From Sphaerochaeta pleomorpha str. Grapes (GTDB taxonomy: Bacteria; Spirochaetota; Spirochaetia; Sphaerochaetales; Sphaerochaetaceae): 64,000 nucleotides of DNA. Each line of letters begins with the position of its first letter. Within the stretch, counting starts at the first letter, position 1. The stretch is taken from positions 496,001-560,000 of the forward strand of contig NC_016633.1 in assembly GCF_000236685.1 (NCBI RefSeq). Reading direction: 5' to 3'. Shown one piece after another: positions 63,042 to 64,000 of this stretch. The position numbers and the translations under genes were made by a program. Under the pieces are notes generated by a model. That model worked only from the letters and a program-made list of their open reading frames with translations, did no database searches and was not told the origin of the DNA.

Positions 63042-64000
63042 TCATTTTTTCTTCAGAAAAGCAACGATCAAAGACAGCAGGTCCTGTTCTATTTGCAGAT
63101 CCATACCTGCAAGATTGTACATTTCGGCAATATCATTGCGCCTATCGAACAACATATACGGTTTTCGTTCCCGATTTACCACCATTTTCCACTCATCGGT
63201 AATTACCGCAGTCTCCCCATTGTATTCACTGAAGACAAATCCACGGCGTTCGGAACATACAGATTTCCCTTCCTGTCCATCGGGTACCTGTATACCCACT
63301 AAATCCAGAAGGGTTGGCCCCAAATCCAAGAGTTCAACCAAATTATTTGAAACATCCCTTTTTGGGGGCCCTGCTTGCTTAAGGATGAAGGGAATCTTCA
63401 AGGAACTATCCAAAAAGTTTTGTTTATAGAGTCGACCCCTGTCGCCAAGCATTTCCCCATGGTCGGAAACAAACACAATGATGGTGTTTTCATACAGACT
63501 TTTGGCTTTCAGCAGGCAAAGGATCCGGCCGATTTGTTTATCTATAAGATTTACCTTTGCAAGGTAAGCCCTACGTATTGAGGCTGCATCCTCTTTTGAT
63601 ACTCTTTTATAAGGCAAAGGTTTATCGTAATCCCCCAAAGGCCTAGCCGTATTGGCATTGATAAAATCAGGCAAAGCCTGTTCAACGGCAACATGCTCAA
63701 ACTTTTTTACATACTCCAAGGGAGCATCCCAAGGATCATGCGGCCCCGGAAAACTTATCATGGAAAAAAACGGTGCATCCCCCGAATAATCTGATAAATA
63801 GGAATACCCTTGCTCCCCTACATAGGAATCGAGGTAGAGTGATTGTGGCAATACAGTAGGATTTACATCAGTTTGGTTTTCCCCATAGCGCCGTCGCATA
63901 TCCTCGTTATAGACATCAATCAAGCCTTGGTCTCTCCACAGCTGCGTAACGTGCGAAAGCAATCTTCCTGCAACCCTAGGACCGGGAACCTCATCGACTA
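63042..64000 (-). CDS. Sulfatase, C-terminal part (N-terminus outside window)
   Basis: The frame is open through base 64000 (reading DEVPGPRVAGRLLSHV at the edge), so about 319 C-terminal residues are seen. SFPGPHDPWDAP and FVSDHGEMLGDRGRLYKQNFLDSSLKIPFIL are the second metal/sulfate-site segments of type I sulfatases. The Cys/Ser-x-Pro-x-Arg motif must lie beyond the window. With the downstream sulfatase it forms a pair, suggesting a multi-sulfated substrate. Confidence 0.85.
   Translation of the reverse strand, partial: VDEVPGPRVAGRLLSHVTQLWRDQGLIDVYNEDMRRRYGENQTDVNPTVLPQSLYLDSYVGEQGYSYLSDYSGDAPFFSMISFPGPHDPWDAPLEYVKKFEHVAVEQALPDFINANTARPLGDYDKPLPYKRVSKEDAASIRRAYLAKVNLIDKQIGRILCLLKAKSLYENTIIVFVSDHGEMLGDRGRLYKQNFLDSSLKIPFILKQAGPPKRDVSNNLVELLDLGPTLLDLVGIQVPDGQEGKSVCSERRGFVFSEYNGETAVITDEWKMVVNRERKPYMLFDRRNDIAEMYNLAGMDLQIEQDLLSLIVAFLKKK

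Noticed and set aside
1-64000. CRISPR array, rRNA operon, prophage or plasmid origin
   Set aside because: No regularly spaced direct repeats, no rRNA sequence, and no phage structural, integrase or replication-initiation genes were seen.

Overview
This 64-kb window is bacterial chromosome, mostly dense and single-copy in character. It most resembles a free-living, fermentative spirochaete, and I would guess Sphaerochaeta or a close relative. The supporting features are a PUR-domain protein like Borrelia BpuR, an unusually short SMC, an archaeal/eukaryotic-type IleRS, an Rnf complex, an Fe-S activase/dehydratase pair and sulfatases. This assignment is inference from gene content; no database search was possible.

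Layout. (1) 1-2786: partial Sua5/YrdC, a DivIC/FtsB-like protein, a membrane protein with a degenerate GGDEF-like domain, and RNase Z. (2) 17009 down to 2813, minus strand: a nearly gapless run of rnfCDGEAB, a GH57-type glycosidase, prfB (with an intact programmed +1 frameshift site), a PEGA-like membrane protein, ftsY, an exported protein and a LolCDE-like ABC exporter. A -10 element lies just upstream of rnfC, so much of this may be one transcript. (3) 17095-26700: a P-loop/Asp23-like fusion, a poly(A) polymerase-type nucleotidyltransferase, hisS, a DEAH RNA helicase, aroB, and a cysteine desulfurase-thiI pair. (4) 26793-31053: a large double-domain Fe-S activase and its HgdB-like partner, closed by a strong terminator. 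(5) 31079-36914: a phosphohexomutase and a three-gene ABC importer of the FbpABC type. (6) 37102-53299: housekeeping. It holds trpS, an FmdB-like zinc ribbon, a lipoprotein, ileS, a second CCA-type nucleotidyltransferase, and the minus-strand cluster smc-ffh-rpsP-khpA-rimM-trmD-rplS-(unknown)-coaD-rpmF-acpP-rnc. rnhB runs divergently from smc.

(7) 53296-56880 is the accessory part. After the BpuR-like gene and a tRNA-Gly(UCC) with its own promoter and terminator comes a conspicuously AT-rich island. It carries two abutting minus-strand genes. The first encodes a DUF2971-like protein. The second encodes a protein I do not recognise, whose frame is broken exactly at an (AT)6 tract; an (AT)5 allele would restore a 415-residue protein. 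This looks like a phase-variable two-gene accessory module and is my best candidate for an undescribed system. On its far side are phased TCAC/TTCC repeats resembling an IS21-type transposon end.

(8) 56879-64000: a TPR-like protein, a polytopic membrane protein with a textbook promoter, an EamA transporter with an upstream AraC-type regulator, about 870 bp without a gene, and two overlapping sulfatase genes, the second cut by the window edge.

Start codons were chosen from ribosome binding sites and family N-termini. They often differ from the longest ORF; the GTG starts of trmD and bpuR and the TTG start of rnhB are the clearest cases.
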